From positions 496,001 to 560,000 of the forward strand of contig NZ_CP023344.1 of the NCBI RefSeq assembly GCF_002310495.1: a stretch of DNA of 64,000 nucleotides, written 5' to 3'. The translations under genes and the position numbers were made by a program. Below are positions 25,607-36,418 of the stretch, in pieces; positions within the stretch are counted from its first letter, which is position 1, and each line of letters begins with the position of its first letter. A model generated the notes under the pieces. That model saw nothing but the letters and a program-made list of their open reading frames with translations, was not told where the DNA came from and did not search any database. The DNA is from Nibricoccus aquaticus (GTDB taxonomy: Bacteria; Verrucomicrobiota; Verrucomicrobiia; Opitutales; Opitutaceae).

Positions 25607-26307
25607 TTGTGTGCCTCCGGCTTGGCGGCTTCGGAGCTGGCTCCGGCCTTTTGCTCTTTCTTCGGTTCGACGTAAACGCGGGTGGCTTCCTCAGGGTAAG
25701 TGTAGCTGTCCTTCAAGCTGAGGAGATATTCGATCAGCGCGTTACCGCGATCCGTGAGGACGATTTCATAACCGGCGGCGGGTTGGGCGCTGGCAGGGAG
25801 AAGGCGTTGCACGGCTTTGGTCGAGGGCTCGCCCACGATCTTGCGGGTCTCGAAGAGGAACTTGTACTTCGGCATGATCGAATCCTTCGAGGTGATCTCG
25901 GGATCGTACATGTGGCGGATATGCCATTCGCGCCCGGCGTCGCCTGCCTGACGGGCTCCGATGTTACGGAGATCGGGACCGGTGCGCATGGTGCCGAGGA
26001 GCACGCGGCGTTCGCGGATGTAGTCGCGGGCCACGCTCTGACGTTCGCCCCAGCCGCGGTCGATGTCGCCACCGTAACCGGGGCGGCGGACCTGCTGGGT
26101 GTGGCAGTAGATGCAGCCAAGATCTTGATACACCAGCTTGCCTTGGGCGGCGAGGCCGGGGAGCGCCTCGGGGAAGGACTTATTTTCGCCTTCGTCGAAC
26201 ACGGGCTCGAGTTTGCCGTAGGCGATTTGGTTGGTCAGCACGATGCCGGTCCACGAGAAGGCCAGTGCGAAGAAGATGCCGAGGAAAATGAGGGGCGCGC
26301 GATTCAT
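25603..26307 (-). CDS. ccoO: cbb3-type cytochrome oxidase subunit II (monohaem cytochrome c)
   Basis: The 234-residue product has an N-terminal transmembrane anchor and the CcoO/FixO signature GCIYCHTQQVRRPGYGGDI, with haem motif CIYCH at residues 65-69. RTGPDLRNIGAR and a Met-containing IMPKYKFLFE segment (axial ligand) follow. CcoO carries one haem c and is tightly bound to CcoN. It overlaps ccoN and ccoP by 4 bases on each side, showing a tightly coupled ccoNOP unit. Confidence 0.93.
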   Translation of the reverse strand: MNRAPLIFLGIFFALAFSWTGIVLTNQIAYGKLEPVFDEGENKSFPEALPGLAAQGKLVYQDLGCIYCHTQQVRRPGYGGDIDRGWGERQSVARDYIRERRVLLGTMRTGPDLRNIGARQAGDAGREWHIRHMYDPEITSKDSIMPKYKFLFETRKIVGEPSTKAVQRLLPASAQPAAGYEIVLTDRGNALIEYLLSLKDSYTYPEEATRVYVEPKKEQKAGASSEAAKPEAHK

Positions 26308-27785
26308 CGTGCGGAGATCTCCAGGTCAGGATTCGGATGAGCGAAGAGCGTGGGCGCAGTGTTATCGGCGCGGGGCTTGAAGATCATCCAGGCGAAGTTG
26401 ATGGCGAAGGCGACGTGGCCAACCGTGATCAAGACGCCGGCGTAGCTGCGAAGCTTAAGCCAGACGATCGTGTGGCGAACCACATCCATGAAGGGAATGC
26501 TCGCGTCGTTCATCTCCAGTCCCTGTTTGGTGCCGCCGATGCTGGTGACGATCACGTAGATCGTAATGCCGATGGCGCAGGTCCAGAAGTGGACGCTGAT
26601 CAAACGGGCTGAGGGCCATTCCTTGTGAAGGATGCGCGGCAGGATGTAGTAGATGGAGCCAAACATCACCATGGAGAAGAAAGCGTAGAGGCCGTGGTGA
26701 GCGTGGCCGACGACGGCGTGGGTGAAGTGAACGACTTCACTGACACCGCGATCCGCCATGAGCGAACCGAGGAGACTGGAGAGCGTGTAGTTGACCGCGC
26801 CGAAGACGATGAAGCGAAGCGTCGGGCTGTATTTCAGCGCCTGGAAACTGCCGATCATCGTGAGGTGATGGTTGATCGCTGTGACGACGACGGGGACGAC
26901 CATCATGAAGCTCGCGGCGATACCGGCGGTGATGACCCAGGCCGGGACGGGACCACCGATCAAATGGTGAACGCCGGCCCAGTTGTAGAAGATTGCAAGC
27001 GACCAAAACCCGAGGACCGAGAGGTAGTAGCTGTGAATGGGTTTACCGAGAACCTTCGGAAGGAAATAGTAGACGGCGGCGAGACCAATCGGCGTGAACC
27101 AGAGCCCGAGGACATTGTGAGCGAACCACCAGTTGACCAGCGCTTGCACGGTGCCGCGGGCGGGCGAGAAGATCAGCATGATCTGGGCGACCGAGTACAA
27201 CCACGGGAACCAGAAGAGCGCTGCGAGGATGTACCACTGGGAAACGTAGATGTGCTCAGATTTGCCAAAGCGGAAAGTAATGACGGCCCAGGCACCGATG
27301 AGCGCGTAGGCTATGAAGAGCATCGGCGTGGCGTAGGGCGGCATCTCGAGCCACTCGATCGACGTGGCATCACCGGCGAGGATGCCGTACATACCGACGG
27401 TCACACCGACGTTCCAGAACGCACCGGCGAGCATCAGGATGCCGCTGTGACGAACGACGGAGCGCGCGAGACGGGCCATAAGCCACATGGCGACGGCGAA
27501 GGAGGCGTTGACGCTCCAGCCGTAGATCACGGCGTTTAGGTGAGCGGTGCGGGCGCGGCCGAAGGTGAGCCACTCGATGTCACCAAGAAGCTCAGGCTTG
27601 TGCATCTTAAACGACGAGATCAGCGCGAACGCCGTGCCGATGATCAGCCAGAGGATCGCGGAGCACAGGAAGTACATCGCCGGCGCCTTGGTGGAGGCGT
27701 CGATCTCGCTCAGTTCAGCACGCGTCACCGTGTCGGATGACGTGGCCGGGCTGACTGATGCGGCAAGACTGGAAGCGGAAGCCAT
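26304..27785 (-). CDS. ccoN: cbb3-type cytochrome oxidase catalytic subunit I
   Basis: CcoN is the haem-copper oxygen reductase subunit, holding haem b and the haem b3-CuB site. The 493-residue polytopic product has the expected His ligands: RTAHLNAVIYGW (haem b), WWFAHNVLGLW with the cross-link region Tyr in AAVYYFLP, HHLIGGPVPAWV (CuB), and HAVVGHAHHGLYAFFSM (haem ligands). The length fits the family. An 89-base gap separates it from ccoS; no CcoQ gene is seen in the locus. Confidence 0.95.
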   Translation of the reverse strand: MASASSLAASVSPATSSDTVTRAELSEIDASTKAPAMYFLCSAILWLIIGTAFALISSFKMHKPELLGDIEWLTFGRARTAHLNAVIYGWSVNASFAVAMWLMARLARSVVRHSGILMLAGAFWNVGVTVGMYGILAGDATSIEWLEMPPYATPMLFIAYALIGAWAVITFRFGKSEHIYVSQWYILAALFWFPWLYSVAQIMLIFSPARGTVQALVNWWFAHNVLGLWFTPIGLAAVYYFLPKVLGKPIHSYYLSVLGFWSLAIFYNWAGVHHLIGGPVPAWVITAGIAASFMMVVPVVVTAINHHLTMIGSFQALKYSPTLRFIVFGAVNYTLSSLLGSLMADRGVSEVVHFTHAVVGHAHHGLYAFFSMVMFGSIYYILPRILHKEWPSARLISVHFWTCAIGITIYVIVTSIGGTKQGLEMNDASIPFMDVVRHTIVWLKLRSYAGVLITVGHVAFAINFAWMIFKPRADNTAPTLFAHPNPDLEISAR

Positions 27786-27874
27786 TGTTGAGGGAAAAGG
27801 TGAAACGAGGAGGCGCGGCTTTCACCGCTAATCTGGCCGGAGGCGGGAAAAATTAGCGGCGATTGACGGCGGAA

Positions 27875-28087
27875 TTAGTGGTGTCGTTTGGGCGTCTTGC
27901 CAGGGAAGAAATCCGTGGGCTGACCGATGGGTTCTTTGTCATCGAAGATGGAGGCGGCGCCTTTTTCCAGGTCGCGCAGCTGGCCTTTACTCGATGCCCA
28001 GTAGAGCGCGTAAACCGCCGAGCCCGTGATTGCCACAGCGACGATGAAGGCGAGCCCGTAGAAGAACCATTCGTTAATCCATTCCAT
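27875..28087 (-). CDS. ccoS: CcoS-like cbb3 oxidase maturation protein
   Basis: The 70-residue protein has one helix at about residues 8-30, followed by ALYWASSKGQLRDLEKGA and SIFDDKEPIG, which match the RSGQFDDLE...ILFDD pattern of CcoS/FixS. CcoS proteins are needed to insert haem b and copper into cbb3 oxidases. A Pro- and His-rich tail ends the protein. It is placed between the ACIII genes and ccoN, consistent with that role. Confidence 0.8.
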   Translation of the reverse strand: MEWINEWFFYGLAFIVAVAITGSAVYALYWASSKGQLRDLEKGAASIFDDKEPIGQPTDFFPGKTPKRHH

Positions 28088-28095
28088 CCGTGAGC

Positions 28096-28395
28096 CTATT
28101 TCTTCGCGTTGAGCTCTTTGATGGTGAGCTCGACGGCGCGATCGGTGGGGAGGCGGACCACGCCGGTCGCTTGATCGACCCAGGCATACGTGGTGGCGGC
28201 GGCTTTATCTTTAGCGCGGATCTCAGCGAGAATTTGCGCGCGCTCGGCCGGGGTTTTGGTGCCTTCCGGGAGCGGTGCGGGCTGCTGGGGCAGGTACGCG
28301 ATGAAGAGGATGAGCAGGAAGATCGCGAAGCCGCCGATGATGGCGCCGAGCGTGATCCAGAAGTTCTTGGGAGCGGGTGAAGGATGATCACTCAT
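28096..28395 (-). CDS. Small single-helix protein between ACIII and cbb3 genes, unknown function
   Basis: The 99-residue product starts MSDHPSPAPKNFW, has one transmembrane helix at about 12-32, a Pro-rich stretch (LPQQPAPLPEG), an amphipathic helical stretch rich in Ala, Lys and Glu, and a short C-terminal domain with TYAWVDQATGVVRLP. The ATG at 28395 is chosen because it gives a clean membrane start and overlaps actF by only 8 bases. I do not recognise the family. Its place suggests an accessory subunit of ACIII or of an ACIII-oxidase supercomplex. Confidence 0.8.
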   Translation of the reverse strand: MSDHPSPAPKNFWITLGAIIGGFAIFLLILFIAYLPQQPAPLPEGTKTPAERAQILAEIRAKDKAAATTYAWVDQATGVVRLPTDRAVELTIKELNAKK

Positions 28396-29665
28396 GGTGC
28401 GTGAGGCATTCGCCGATGCGAGGATCGCGGATCGGGATGAGTTTCTGTTTCGGGAAGCTACGAAGATAAGACCAGACGAAGATACCGCCAACTCCGACAA
28501 CTGTGGTAAGAACCCAGACGAGGTTCAGAGACAGGAATGGAAGCGGGTCGCCATGCGAGTCCTTGAGGACCGGGAGGATGTTGTAGCAAAGGTCGATGAG
28601 GATCGTCGCGAGAATCCAGTAAACGATGAATTTGATGCGCGAGGGCGTGACCTTGTTTTTGTAAGACAGGAGATAGAGGAACGGGACGACGAAGTGACCA
28701 AAGAGGATCACCATACCGACGTATTTCCACTGGCTGGGCGTACCGTCGGCGTGGATTTCGCGGAGGTTATACCAGAAGGTTTCTTCAGGCACGTTGGCAT
28801 TCCAGATCAGGAAGTACTGAGAAAACGTGACGTAGGCCCAGAAGACGGTGAACGCGAAGATCAGCTGGCCGATAGAGTGGAAGTGATTCGTATTGAGGAT
28901 GCCTTTGTAGTCTCCGCGAGCGAGGAGCCAGAGCATGATCAGAACACCGATGGCGAGTGCACCGCGGACGCAGTTGGCGAAGAACCAGACGCCGAACATC
29001 GTGGAGAACCAGTGATACTCGAGGCTCTTGATCCAGTAAATCGAGGCGAGCGTAAGTGTGACGGCCGTGAGCGCGATGCCGAAGGCAGCGGTCTTGCGGT
29101 TCATGTAGGTCCACTTCAGGTCGCCGTCCACGTCTTGAGTGAAAGAGGCTTTGCGGAGGCGGGCAGACAGCCAGAACCAGATCAAGAAACTCGCGCCCGT
29201 GAGAATCGTGAACATCGGCAGGTTCAAGAACGCAGCCTTCTTCACATAGAGGACGTCTTCACCGATGGTGCCGTGACCACCGTGGACGTGGCCGTCCAGA
29301 TTCATCCAAGACCAGATGGTGTCGTGCGTGCCCGTCCACGAGACGATAACGAGAGGTGCGAAGAGCAACGCGAGCCAGGGGAATACTGCGATGCAGTGTT
29401 CGAACTGGCGGCGAAGAACGACCGACCATGAGGCGTCGAAGATGTGGTGGATGAGCGTCCACATCAGCATGCCGATGGCGATGGCGATCCAGAAGGTCAG
29501 ACCTACGAGGTATGACAGCGCTACAGCACCAGGAGCGCCGGAGACGAAGAGACCGACTCCGGTCAAAGCGAGACCGACGATGCCGATGATGAGCGCTTTG
29601 CCGGCGCCGCTGGCGCTGGATTCAGCAGAGAGTGAGACGGGAGCAGATGCAGCGTGGGTGCTCAT
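28388..29665 (-). CDS. actF: Alternative complex III membrane subunit ActF
   Basis: The 425-residue protein has about ten transmembrane helices after a short Ala/Ser-rich head. It matches the NrfD-like second membrane subunit of ACIII (quinol:cytochrome c oxidoreductase). Visible segments are TLIHHIFDASWSVVLRRQFE, WTGTHDTIWSWM and FAYVTFSQYFLIWNANVPEET-type patches, the last seen here as FTVFWAYVTFSQYFLIW. ActF and ActC flank the proposed quinol site and ion channels. It overlaps actE by 4 bases and the small downstream gene by 8. Confidence 0.9.
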   Translation of the reverse strand: MSTHAASAPVSLSAESSASGAGKALIIGIVGLALTGVGLFVSGAPGAVALSYLVGLTFWIAIAIGMLMWTLIHHIFDASWSVVLRRQFEHCIAVFPWLALLFAPLVIVSWTGTHDTIWSWMNLDGHVHGGHGTIGEDVLYVKKAAFLNLPMFTILTGASFLIWFWLSARLRKASFTQDVDGDLKWTYMNRKTAAFGIALTAVTLTLASIYWIKSLEYHWFSTMFGVWFFANCVRGALAIGVLIMLWLLARGDYKGILNTNHFHSIGQLIFAFTVFWAYVTFSQYFLIWNANVPEETFWYNLREIHADGTPSQWKYVGMVILFGHFVVPFLYLLSYKNKVTPSRIKFIVYWILATILIDLCYNILPVLKDSHGDPLPFLSLNLVWVLTTVVGVGGIFVWSYLRSFPKQKLIPIRDPRIGECLTHHE

Positions 29666-30282
29666 TTGATACCAAGCTCCGATTTATGAGAGGCGGGGAC
29701 GTCGTTGATCGAGCCGGTCTGTGCGCGCTGAAGGGCGCGAACATAGGCGATGACGGCCCAGCGTTCTTCGGGGGAAAGTTTGTCGGCGTAAGCGCCCATG
29801 GCGGCCTTACCGTGAGTGATGGTGTTGAAGATTTCGCCCTCTGTCATTTTGCGCAGACGGTCGTCATGGTAGGTCGGGGTCGATCCCATGCCGTAAGACT
29901 TGGTGATGCCATTGCCGTCACCGATGGTGCCGTGGCACGGGAGGCAAAAAATCGAGTAGCGATCTTTGCCGCGCTCCAAGAGTTTGGCGTCGATAGAAAT
30001 CGAAGCGGGGAATCCCGCGGCGAAATTACCGTTGGTGGCTTTGCCAAGATAGAGATGGTCATCGGCGCGAAGGTCGCCACGGGAGACGACTCCGGCGGGA
30101 AGCGGACGATCCGCGCGGCCATCCGCGAAGAAAGGGCTTTCGGCCTGAGGCTTGTATTTAGCCTGGCGGTCCATGTCCGGAAAAACTTCCAGCGGAGGTT
30201 TGGTTGAGATCGAGCCGCGGAATCCGAAGATGGAAACCGTACCGATGACGACGAGTGCGAGAACGAGATAAGCGTAACGCAT
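29662..30282 (-). CDS. actE: Alternative complex III monohaem cytochrome c subunit ActE
   Basis: The 206-residue product has an N-terminal hydrophobic anchor (residues of about 4-22) and one haem motif, CLPCH, near residue 115, followed by a GMGSTPTYHDDR loop with the likely Met ligand. ActE is the exit haem subunit of ACIII and hands electrons to the oxidase. It starts 3 bases after actD and overlaps actF (ATGA). Confidence 0.9.
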   Translation of the reverse strand: MRYAYLVLALVVIGTVSIFGFRGSISTKPPLEVFPDMDRQAKYKPQAESPFFADGRADRPLPAGVVSRGDLRADDHLYLGKATNGNFAAGFPASISIDAKLLERGKDRYSIFCLPCHGTIGDGNGITKSYGMGSTPTYHDDRLRKMTEGEIFNTITHGKAAMGAYADKLSPEERWAVIAYVRALQRAQTGSINDVPASHKSELGIK

Positions 30283-30285
30283 GGC

Positions 30286-30819
30286 TCAGGCTTCCAGCTC
30301 CGTGATGGATTTTCCGCCCGCCTTCTCAAGGAGGGCCTTGGTGGCGGCGAAGTTGAATTTCGGGTCGCGTGCGTCGATCACGATGAAGAAGAGGTCATCC
30401 ATGCCGCGGTGGATCTGGTCATACTTGAGCACCGGGTGGTAGTGCATCGGAAGGCGGTTCAGGAAGAACATGCCGCCGATGGTGGCGAAGGCTGTGAAGA
30501 GAATCGTCAGCTCGTAGGAAACCGGGAAGGCGAACATCGGGCTGAAGAAGGGCTTGCCGCCCACGATCAGCGGGTAGTCAACCGCGCCGGTAAAGAAGAT
30601 CATCGACATGCCGGTGGTGAAACCGATCAAGCCGCCGACGAGCGAGAAGCGCGGGACGATGGAGCGTTTCAGGCCCATGGCTTTGTCCAAGCCGTGAACG
30701 GGAAACGGGGTGATGCAGTCCCAGGATTTATAACCTGCGTCGCGCACCTTTTCCGCGGCGTGCATGACGTCGGGGACGGTTTCGAATGTGGCGATCAGGC
30801 CGTGTGGTTGTGCTGCCAT
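30286..30819 (-). CDS. actD: Alternative complex III membrane subunit ActD (DUF3341)
   Basis: The 177-residue protein begins with a soluble segment (HGLIATFETVPDVMHAAEKVRDAGY) and then two transmembrane helices (FSLVGGLIGFTTGMSMIFF and the YELTILFTAFATIGGMFFL region), which is the DUF3341 layout of ActD. The PFPVHGLDKAMGL motif is characteristic. ActD is a non-haem structural subunit. The gene lies 36 bases after actC. Confidence 0.92.
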   Translation of the reverse strand: MAAQPHGLIATFETVPDVMHAAEKVRDAGYKSWDCITPFPVHGLDKAMGLKRSIVPRFSLVGGLIGFTTGMSMIFFTGAVDYPLIVGGKPFFSPMFAFPVSYELTILFTAFATIGGMFFLNRLPMHYHPVLKYDQIHRGMDDLFFIVIDARDPKFNFAATKALLEKAGGKSITELEA

Positions 30820-30855
30820 TTTCTCAGTGAAAGTTGAGGGTGATCGAATGACGGC

Positions 30856-32286
30856 TTAGTGCTTGTCGTGGCCGTGACCGGCGTGAGCGTCGGCCTGCGG
30901 GGTGACCGCTTTGATTTCTGCCATCGGCATGATGGGGAGGAAGCGGATGAAGAGGAGGAAGAGCACCGAGAAGACGCCGAAGGTGCCGAAGAAGGTGAAG
31001 ATCTCGACGATCGACGGGCTGTAGTAACCCCAGCTGGAAGGAAGGAAGTCACGAGCCAGCGAGGTGACAATGATCACGAAGCGCTCGAACCACATACCGA
31101 CGTTGACGAAAATCGAGAGGACCCAGACGAACCAAGTATTTTCGCGGACCTTCTTGAACCAGAAGAACTGCGGCGTGATGACGTTGCAGCCGATCATGAT
31201 CCAATAAGCCCAAGCGTAGTTGCCGAACGCACGGTTCACGAAAGCGAAGCCTTCGTACGGATTCGCGCCGTACCACGCGATGAAGAACTCCATACCGTAG
31301 GCGTAACCGACGATGGTGCCGGTCGCCAACGTGATCTTACACATGCAGTCGATGTGGTACTGCGTGATGAGGTCTTCGAGTTTGTAGATCGCACGCAGCG
31401 GGAGCATGAGCGTGAGCACCATGCCGAAGCCCGAGAAGATGGCACCTGCGACGAAGTACGGAGGGAAGATCGTGGTGTGCCAGCCCGGGAGGAGCGACAC
31501 GGCGAAGTCGAACGAGACGATCGTATGCACCGACAACACGAGCGGCGTGGAGATACCGGCGAGGATCAGGTACGCCATTTCGTAGTTGCTCCAGTGGCGG
31601 TTGGAACCGCGCCAGCCCATGGCGAAAAAGCCATAGATCGTGGAGCGAAGTTTGTTACCGGCCTTGAAGAAGCGGTCGCGGAGGACGGCCAAGTCAGGGA
31701 TCAGGCCGACGTACCAGAAGAGAACGGAAACGGTACCGTAGGTCGAAACGGCGAAAACATCCCACTCCAGCGGAGAACGGAAGTTCTGCCAGATGTAGTT
31801 CGAGTTCGGGATTGGGAAGAGATACCAGGCGAACCAGACGCGACCGACGTGGAAGACCGGGAAGATACCGGCGCAAACGACGGCGAAGATCGTCATGGCT
31901 TCGGCGGCGCGATTGATGGATGTGCGCCACTTCTGACGCAGCAAGCACAAGATCGCAGAGATCAAGGTACCGGCGTGACCGATACCGATCCAAAACACAA
32001 AGTTGACGATGTCCCACGCCCAATTGACGGGATTCGCGTGACCCCAAACACCGACGCCGGTGGCGACGAGGTAGGTGATACCAGCGACCGTGAAGGACGC
32101 GACGCAGCACGCGAGGGCGAAGCAAACCCACCACCAAGTGGGCGTCTTGCCTTCGATAATAGAGCACACTTTTTCGGTGATCCACGCGAAGCTGCGGTTG
32201 TTTTCGACGAGGATGGCGCGCGGGAGGACCGCAGGCTTCACCTCTTTAAGAATCGCCGGAGCGGCGTGATCAGTGGCGTGAGCCAT
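30856..32286 (-). CDS. actC: Alternative complex III NrfD-like membrane subunit ActC
   Basis: The 476-residue polytopic protein belongs to the NrfD/PsrC quinol-interacting family. It has about ten helices with the charged [26 protein letters not shown] segment, [31 protein letters not shown], and [23 protein letters not shown]. ActC contacts the Fe-S subunit ActB and forms the main quinol site. A His-rich tail ends the protein. The start shares one base with the actB stop (TAATG), giving translational coupling. Confidence 0.95.
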   Translation of the reverse strand: MAHATDHAAPAILKEVKPAVLPRAILVENNRSFAWITEKVCSIIEGKTPTWWWVCFALACCVASFTVAGITYLVATGVGVWGHANPVNWAWDIVNFVFWIGIGHAGTLISAILCLLRQKWRTSINRAAEAMTIFAVVCAGIFPVFHVGRVWFAWYLFPIPNSNYIWQNFRSPLEWDVFAVSTYGTVSVLFWYVGLIPDLAVLRDRFFKAGNKLRSTIYGFFAMGWRGSNRHWSNYEMAYLILAGISTPLVLSVHTIVSFDFAVSLLPGWHTTIFPPYFVAGAIFSGFGMVLTLMLPLRAIYKLEDLITQYHIDCMCKITLATGTIVGYAYGMEFFIAWYGANPYEGFAFVNRAFGNYAWAYWIMIGCNVITPQFFWFKKVRENTWFVWVLSIFVNVGMWFERFVIIVTSLARDFLPSSWGYYSPSIVEIFTFFGTFGVFSVLFLLFIRFLPIMPMAEIKAVTPQADAHAGHGHDKH

Positions 32287-35200
32287 TAGACGAGCCCTCC
32301 GAGGCGCTTAAGGTTTTGGAGCGAGGTATGGCCATGCTCATTTTTAGCGGGTGTGCCGTGAGAATCTTGCTCCCCTGCCCCGTGCGAATGATCGTGGCCG
32401 TGGCCATGACCGTCGCCGTGCTGAGGATGGTTCTTGTTTTCGTATTCCTGACGGCTGAAAGGCGTTTTGATCGCAGCGTAGTCGGGCATCGACGGATTCG
32501 GATTACGCAGCTTTCCGAGGAAGGTCGTGCGCGGGCGAACGTTGAGATAACCGAGGAGCGAATAATCCTGCTCGCGGGCTTTCGCCTTGGAGACCTCGCT
32601 GGTTGGATCGCTGATGTCACCGAAGTAAACACCATCGACCGGGCAGGCCTGCTGGCAGGCGACTTTGACCGTGCCATCGGGGATCTTCACATCGGCGGAA
32701 GCCTTGGCTTTCACCTTCTGCGCGATCTTGGCCTGCTGGATGCGTTGCACACAATAGGTGCATTTCTCCATCACGCCGCGCATACGCACGGTGACGTCTG
32801 GATTTTTCACCATCTTGACGAGCTCGGGCATGCCGCTCTCGCCGAGCGGCCCCATGTAAAGCTGGTCAAGCTGGCGCTTGTTCCAGTCGAAGAAATTGAA
32901 GCGGCGGACCTTGTACGGACAGTTGTTCGCGCAGTAACGCGTACCGATGCAGCGGTTGTACGCCATGCCGTTGAGGCCTTCTTCGTCGTGAACCGTCGCG
33001 TTGACGGGGCACACGGTTTCGCACGGAGCGGTTTCGCAATGAGCACAGGCGATAGGCTGGAGAGAAACCTGCGGATCTTCGGGAAGCTCGCGGTTTTTGC
33101 TGGGCGTATCGCTGAACAAATCCGCCATCGCACGAGCGTCGGCCTGGCCGTCAGAGTAATAACGATCCAGACGAATCCAGTGCATCTCACGGCCACGCAT
33201 GACCTGATCTTTACCGACGATCGGAATGTTATTCTCGGCCTGACACGCGATGATACAGGCGTTGCAGCCGATGCAGGTGTTCAGGTCGATCGCCATGCCC
33301 CACTGGTGGACACCATTGAAGGCAGGCGTGACGTAGAGCGAGCCGCCCCGAGGAAGCTCGGTCGCGCGCTTGGCGGCGAGCTGGGCGCGTTCTTCGCGGG
33401 AGAGTTTGTTATCGTTAGTCGGCGTGTTGTCCGCGCCATAGATGGCGGGCGAGTGCGACTCGGTGCCGATGTCGTCAACGAAACCGGGATTCTTCAGATA
33501 CTCGTCGAAGTTGGCTTCGCGAACGATGTCGCGGCCTTCCATCGACCAGTGTTCCTGGGTGTTCGCCAGCTTGTAGCGTTCGCCGGTGAGTTTGATCGTC
33601 GCACCGACGGCGTAGCTCATGCCTGCGGAGGTGCGCAGCCGATACGCGTCGAAACCCTGGCCTTTGCCCACGCGACCGGAAACGGTACGGCCGTAACCGA
33701 GTGGGAGAATGAGCGTGTAATTGGAGAGACCTGGTTGGATGTGGAGCGGTCCCTTGATCGTGCGGCCACCGATGGTGATCTCGGCGAGTCGGGCGTTTTC
33801 TTTGCCGACTTCGAAATCAGCTTCTTCCACACGAGCCACCTGAATGCCTGAGCCGACTGGATAAATATCCAGTTCGCGCGCGAGCTTGGGGCTGATGAGG
33901 ATGGCGTTGTCCCACGAGATCTTGGTGATCGGATCGGGGCACTCTTGGAGCCAGCCGTTGTTCGCGAAGCGGCCATCGTCGATCTTCTGATCAGTCGTGA
34001 AACGGACTTCGAGATTGTCCTTCGAGAGCGCCTGGAACTTCGGTGTGTTGTTCAGCAAGCGACCGAGGTCGCTGGAGCTGAGACTGACGGAGGCTTTGCG
34101 GAAGCTGCTGCCAGCGAGAACACCGTCATGGAGGAATTTGCGGAAGACGTCGTCTGCATCGCCTCCAGCGATCGTGGTGATCGTCTGGTAAACCAGCGAG
34201 TAGGCGTCGCTGGTCACTTCACCCGAGATACGGGCGAGGACTTCAAGCTCGGTGAGGCCGTTAAAGAGAGGGAGAATCATCGGCTGCACGGCAACTATGG
34301 TGCCGTCGGCCGTGCGGGCATCGCCCCACGATTCGAGATAGTGCGTGGCTCCGATGTGCGCGGCGGAGTTCGTCGAAGTTTCATCGACGTAATAACCGTG
34401 GCGGATGACTTCGAAAACGGACTTCTGCAACGCCGCCCAATCGAGATCAGCGGGGGCGTTGTAGGAAGGATTGCCGCCAAGCACGACGAGCGTTTTGACG
34501 GAGGCTGCTTTGATCGCAGATGCGAGATCGTTGATCGAGGCGGCGGACGGTGCTTCGACTTCGAGGAAGTCAACGGTCTGTCCGACGTTACCGAGGGCGA
34601 GATTGATCGCGTAGGCGATAGCGTGGACTTCAGCGGGCAAGTGCGCGCCAGCAACGACAAGCGACTGGCCGCGATGATCGGTGAGATCCTTCGCGCAGGC
34701 GGCGATCCACTTGTCTTTGTCTTTGAAATCGAGTCCCTGAGCGAGCGGAGCAAAGGACGAATCACCCGTGATTTGGGCAGCGAGCGCGCCCGCGAGTGCG
34801 AGCATGTGGCTCGAAGCGAGACGGAGACGATGATCGGCCATGCCGCCGGTGAGCGTGAAGCCGCTCTCGACAACGTAGAGGCGGTTCATCTCGTCCTTAA
34901 CGGACGTGACTTTGCGGCCCTTGGAGAATTCGCGGGCGTAGTAGAGGCTGGCGGCTTCCGAGTGGAAGAAATCAGCATCCAGCGAAACGATACGCTTGGC
35001 CTTGGCGAACTGGTAGAGAGGCTGGACGTTTTTGCCGAACGCAGCCTGAGCGGCGGCGAGCGGGGGCGTGTCGTTGACGGGCTCGTACTCGGCCCAAATT
35101 GCCTTCGGAAATTTCGCCTTCAGACGGGCAACGAGCGCAGCGCGCGTGGGCGAGCCGGATTCCTCGGCGAGAAACGCGAGGCCGGCCCCTTGCGAAGATT

Positions 35201-35759
35201 CGTAAGCTTTGCCGATGCCTGCGAGTTTGTCCTGAATCGCGGCGATCGTGACGGCGGTGCCACCGATGGTGTGCGTGGTGGCGCGATCTGGATCATAAAG
35301 ATCGAGGACCGACGCCTGAACGAAGGCATTCGTACCACCTCCATAAGGAGCGTAGCTTGGGTTACCCTCGAGCTTGGTCGGACGACCTTGGTGCGTCTCT
35401 GCGATGACCGGAACTGCCGATTTGCGCATCGGCATCGCAGTGGCAAAATAAAGCGGGAGCCCGGGGATCAGGCCTTCGACGGATTTTCCGTAAGGCAGGA
35501 TGTGCGCTTCGGGACGGCGGCAACCGGCGGCGAGACCAACGCCACCGAGGGCGAAGGAAGCGGCCATGAGCTTGAAGAATCCTCGGCGATCAACGCCGTC
35601 GAGATTCGACGCGCCCTCAGGAAACTCGCGTTCGAGGTGCTGCTTGAAGCCCGGCGTGGCGGCCATCTCATCGAGACTGCGCCAGTATTTCGGGCCGTTC
35701 AGCTGCTCGCTTGGGGAGGGTTCGGGATGGAGGACTTTGCGTTTCATCAGCGATGGCAA
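32286..35759 (-). CDS. actB: Alternative complex III Fe-S/molybdopterin-like subunit ActB
   Basis: The 1157-residue protein is the fused ActB (B1 molybdopterin-oxidoreductase-like plus B2 ferredoxin-like part). Near residues 60-85 lies [24 protein letters not shown], a Tat-type twin-arginine segment ending in a lipobox-like Cys. The B1 region (to about residue 770) keeps the fold but is not expected to hold molybdenum cofactor. The B2 region has Fe-S motifs [41 protein letters not shown] and CTYC...CQQACPVDG. It relays electrons between the quinol site and the haem subunits. It overlaps actA by 13 bases and actC by 1. The C-terminal tail is His/Gly-rich. Confidence 0.95.
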   Translation of the reverse strand: MPSLMKRKVLHPEPSPSEQLNGPKYWRSLDEMAATPGFKQHLEREFPEGASNLDGVDRRGFFKLMAASFALGGVGLAAGCRRPEAHILPYGKSVEGLIPGLPLYFATAMPMRKSAVPVIAETHQGRPTKLEGNPSYAPYGGGTNAFVQASVLDLYDPDRATTHTIGGTAVTIAAIQDKLAGIGKAYESSQGAGLAFLAEESGSPTRAALVARLKAKFPKAIWAEYEPVNDTPPLAAAQAAFGKNVQPLYQFAKAKRIVSLDADFFHSEAASLYYAREFSKGRKVTSVKDEMNRLYVVESGFTLTGGMADHRLRLASSHMLALAGALAAQITGDSSFAPLAQGLDFKDKDKWIAACAKDLTDHRGQSLVVAGAHLPAEVHAIAYAINLALGNVGQTVDFLEVEAPSAASINDLASAIKAASVKTLVVLGGNPSYNAPADLDWAALQKSVFEVIRHGYYVDETSTNSAAHIGATHYLESWGDARTADGTIVAVQPMILPLFNGLTELEVLARISGEVTSDAYSLVYQTITTIAGGDADDVFRKFLHDGVLAGSSFRKASVSLSSSDLGRLLNNTPKFQALSKDNLEVRFTTDQKIDDGRFANNGWLQECPDPITKISWDNAILISPKLARELDIYPVGSGIQVARVEEADFEVGKENARLAEITIGGRTIKGPLHIQPGLSNYTLILPLGYGRTVSGRVGKGQGFDAYRLRTSAGMSYAVGATIKLTGERYKLANTQEHWSMEGRDIVREANFDEYLKNPGFVDDIGTESHSPAIYGADNTPTNDNKLSREERAQLAAKRATELPRGGSLYVTPAFNGVHQWGMAIDLNTCIGCNACIIACQAENNIPIVGKDQVMRGREMHWIRLDRYYSDGQADARAMADLFSDTPSKNRELPEDPQVSLQPIACAHCETAPCETVCPVNATVHDEEGLNGMAYNRCIGTRYCANNCPYKVRRFNFFDWNKRQLDQLYMGPLGESGMPELVKMVKNPDVTVRMRGVMEKCTYCVQRIQQAKIAQKVKAKASADVKIPDGTVKVACQQACPVDGVYFGDISDPTSEVSKAKAREQDYSLLGYLNVRPRTTFLGKLRNPNPSMPDYAAIKTPFSRQEYENKNHPQHGDGHGHGHDHSHGAGEQDSHGTPAKNEHGHTSLQNLKRLGGLV

Positions 35760-36406
35760 CCGGTGCAGCTTTGCGGAGGCGAAATTTTGTTATTCTTAAC
35801 GAAGGCCTCAGCCCACTTGGCGTGTTCTGCGGCCTGCTCAGGTTTCCAGTTCAAGTTGGTAATCTGATCGAGGGGACGGACGTGAGCGGCTGGATTGCGA
35901 TGGCAATCAAGGCAGAACCCCATCGAAAGAGGCTTCGAGTGCATCACGACATCCATTTGGTTGATCTGGCCGTGGCACTCGACGCACGAGATGCCGCGGT
36001 TCACGTGGACGGCGTGATTGAAATAAACGTAGTCAGGCACTTGGTGGATCTTCACCCATTTAACGGGATCACCCGATGCGAAACTCGCACGAACAGGAGC
36101 GAGCGCCGGGCTATCGGCTTTGATGAGACCGGTGTTATGACAGTTCATGCACGTCTGTGCCGTGGGAACGGTGGACGTGGCACCTTTATCGACTCCGATA
36201 TGGCAATAACGGCAGTCGATGCCGAGCTGACCGTTGTGGAGCGCGTGACTGAAAGGCACTGGCTGGACCGGGGCGTATCCGATGCGCGTGTACTTCGGCG
36301 TGGCGTAGTAGGTCGTGGCGGCGGTGACCACGCCCACGAGGACCAGCACGAAGATGATAATCTGGAGCGGCAGCTTGTTGGCCGACTTGGGAAAGATATG
36401 CGACAT
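35747..36406 (-). CDS. actA: Alternative complex III pentahaem cytochrome c subunit ActA
   Basis: The 219-residue protein has one N-terminal transmembrane helix (residues of about 14-31) and five haem motifs: CRYCH (65-69), CMNCH (86-90), CVECH (131-135), CLDCH (155-159) and CTGCH (214-218). Extra His residues in HALHNG and HAVHVNRG are likely distal ligands. Five haems match the known ACIII ActA. Only 12 bases separate it from the small upstream gene, and its 3' end overlaps actB by 13 bases. Confidence 0.95.
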   Translation of the reverse strand: MSHIFPKSANKLPLQIIIFVLVLVGVVTAATTYYATPKYTRIGYAPVQPVPFSHALHNGQLGIDCRYCHIGVDKGATSTVPTAQTCMNCHNTGLIKADSPALAPVRASFASGDPVKWVKIHQVPDYVYFNHAVHVNRGISCVECHGQINQMDVVMHSKPLSMGFCLDCHRNPAAHVRPLDQITNLNWKPEQAAEHAKWAEAFVKNNKISPPQSCTGCHR

Positions 36407-36418
36407 AAGCCGGAGGCG

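Noticed and set aside
33945-35867. A plus-strand open frame of about 640 codons opposite actB
   Set aside because: It mirrors the actB codon pattern, has no recognisable motifs, and actB has clear Fe-S motifs.
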